Below, one piece after another: positions 19,862-21,179 of a stretch of 21,179 nucleotides of DNA. The stretch covers positions 1 to 21,179 of the forward strand of contig MVAQ01000314.1 in NCBI GenBank assembly GCA_014825775.1, read 5' to 3'. The DNA is from Krasilnikovozyma curviuscula (taxonomy: Eukaryota; Basidiomycota; Tremellomycetes; Cystofilobasidiales; Mrakiaceae). Both the position numbers and the translations under genes were made by a program. The notes below the pieces were generated by a model that did not search any database, was not told where the DNA came from, and saw only the letters and a list, made by a program, of their open reading frames with translations. The first letter of the stretch is position 1, and every line of letters begins with the position of its first letter.

Positions 19862-21179
19862 ATGAGGGTACGCGCCTCCTTCAAACCTGTTTCAGTATCC
19901 AACGTCTTTTTTCACCTGACCCCAATAGTCCAACCCAAATCGAACAGCCTCTTATCTACCTCTCAATTGCTTCAGCAAGTTGCCGAGGATGGAGCCGGAT
20001 GGAGCATTTCTCAGGACGAGGCAGTCAACTTTGTCCTTACGAGGAACGGTCGGAAGGGGGAAAGGAAACTCCCTCGCTGACGAACTGGCTGCCGCTCTCC
20101 CAACCTCAAAGAGATCTGCTCTGGCAGAAGAATTTGGTCTTGAATTTGAAGGAAGCGAAGAGGGTGAGTTTCTAGCAATATCCTTTGATTTCTCTCATGA
20201 AATCCCTCGAGGCGCCTCGAGATGCAGCCGTTTGATCAGAGGCTGTGACTTGGACTTGGCACGGAAAACCTCTTTCTATGTCTGGCAGCATAGTTCCCTT
20301 TAAACAGTCTTCGCTGATGGCCATTTGCTTTTTCTTTTTTGAGCAGAGGATGAGTCTGCACAGTCTGTGCACGAAGAGCCCCTCTCCGAGTCAACGCTGG
20401 ATGCAGAAATGTTTGGAGGTTCTGCAGGGCTGGGTGATGGTCATGGCCTTGAAGGACGTTTCGGGAACTGGATGAATAACTTCGAAGAGGACAGCGATAG
20501 GTTTCATGGCGGCGAGCATGAACTCGACGAACGGTTCGCTCACCCTGAGCTGGAAGAAGACCATCACTACCCACCGGGTGGTCTCAATGACTGGGATGAT
20601 GACGAAGAAGAAGCAGACCATCATTTCGATCATCTTTCCAAATCTGTAGATGAGGACGACGACGAGAACCACCCCTTAGCTTCACCTTACCACTCAGGCC
20701 CTTCTCACACTTCGTCTTTCATCCAAGCCGCGCAACATGTCGAGTCTGATGGTGAAAATTATCTTCTCAGTCCAGTTCCACACAGTACACCATCGCGATT
20801 GAGAAACCCTGCCACCCCCTCCAACTTGTCATCTTCACCTCCGTCGCAACATCCGTCACGCTTTTCACCACAACGACCAGCATCACCCACCTCACTTTTA
20901 GCCGCATCTCTCGAGCAGACAGCCTCACTCTTGGCTAAGCTGCGGTCAAGTGAAGCAGAAGGCAGCAGCGACAAAACGGAGAAGCTTGCGGAGGAATTCA
21001 TGCGTCGGTTGATAGATTCGGAAGGAACGAGGGAGGATCAGGTCAGAATAATTACTGGACTAGAAAGAGAGTTCAGGTCTATCGATGGACTAGAAAGCTT
21101 GGAGCTGGACGACTTGGATTTGGGCGGGTGGGAAGACGGGGAAGATACGACGCATCCATTGCGCCCAACTCTACTAGAC
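19862..21179 (+). CDS. Unknown acidic His/Ser-rich protein (3' partial)
   Basis: I do not recognise this protein. Proposed exons: 19862-19867 (ATG AGG only), 19929-20163, 20347 to the right edge, giving about 358 visible residues with no stop. The second exon encodes a basic Ser/Thr stretch and then an ordered-looking motif pair (SLADELAAALPTSKRSALAE and EEFGLEFEG). After a 183-nt intron comes a long region rich in Asp, Glu, His and Ser (WDDDEEEADHHFDH, SVDEDDDEN), several SP/TP sites (LLSPVPHSTPSR, RFSPQRPASP) and a final helical segment (LLAASLEQTASLLAKL, KLAEEFMRRLI). The composition suggests a disordered phosphoprotein. The six-base first exon is uncertain: it uses a GTACGC donor and TAG acceptor in the right phase, but translation could start instead at ATG 19995. 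The 183-nt intron is long for this window and could hide a further exon. Confidence 0.62.

Noticed and set aside
1..21179. A co-regulated cluster or novel multi-gene system
   Set aside because: The recognised genes are unrelated housekeeping and signalling genes in mixed orientation, with no shared pathway, mobile-element marks or odd composition.

Overview
The window is nuclear DNA from a fungus, almost certainly a basidiomycete. The genes are packed closely and split by many short introns (mostly 60-120 nt, GT-AG, often with GTGAGT or GTAAGT donors). The hybrid histidine kinase and the yeast-type vacuolar carboxypeptidase are fungal hallmarks. The intron density and mixed base composition would fit a tremellomycete (Cryptococcus/Kwoniella-like), but that placement is inference. 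I see no mobile element, rRNA, tRNA or CRISPR array.

Layout: (1) 1-870 (+), the 3' end of a Ser/Pro-rich gene I do not recognise. (2) 1177-3499 (+), a membrane-anchored M20 carboxypeptidase of the CPS1 (Gly-Xaa carboxypeptidase) family, 8 exons, 594 aa. (3) 3788-4910 (+), a two-finger C2H2 transcription factor of the Msn2 type. Its first intron starts GA instead of GT, exactly inside the first zinc finger. (4) 5553-7174 (+), an unrecognised multi-exon gene whose 3' end lies about 30 bp from the next start. (5) 7205-12192 (+), alpha-COP, the large COPI coat subunit, 18 exons, 1221 aa. (6) 12480-15880 (-), a transmembrane hybrid histidine kinase with a C-terminal receiver domain, 9 exons, 911 aa, including a GC-AG intron. 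(7) 16658-19749 (+), APC4, a subunit of the anaphase-promoting complex, 9 exons, 839 aa. (8) 19862 to the right edge (+), the 5' part of a very acidic, His/Ser-rich protein I do not recognise.

The genes do not form a pathway. They cover vacuolar peptide breakdown, stress-type transcription control, ER-Golgi retrieval, signalling and cell-cycle proteolysis, as expected for an ordinary chromosomal region. All splice models were built by hand from reading-frame continuity, splice signals and family conservation. Every junction of the carboxypeptidase, alpha-COP, kinase and APC4 models keeps phase and ends at one stop codon. The models for genes 4 and 8 are less certain.

I found no new multi-gene system. 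The best leads are the GA donor in the zinc-finger gene, the seven-segment membrane sensor of the kinase with its GC-AG intron, the unknown gene crowded against alpha-COP, several coding microexons, and a hairpin-forming repeat in the shared kinase/APC4 promoter.
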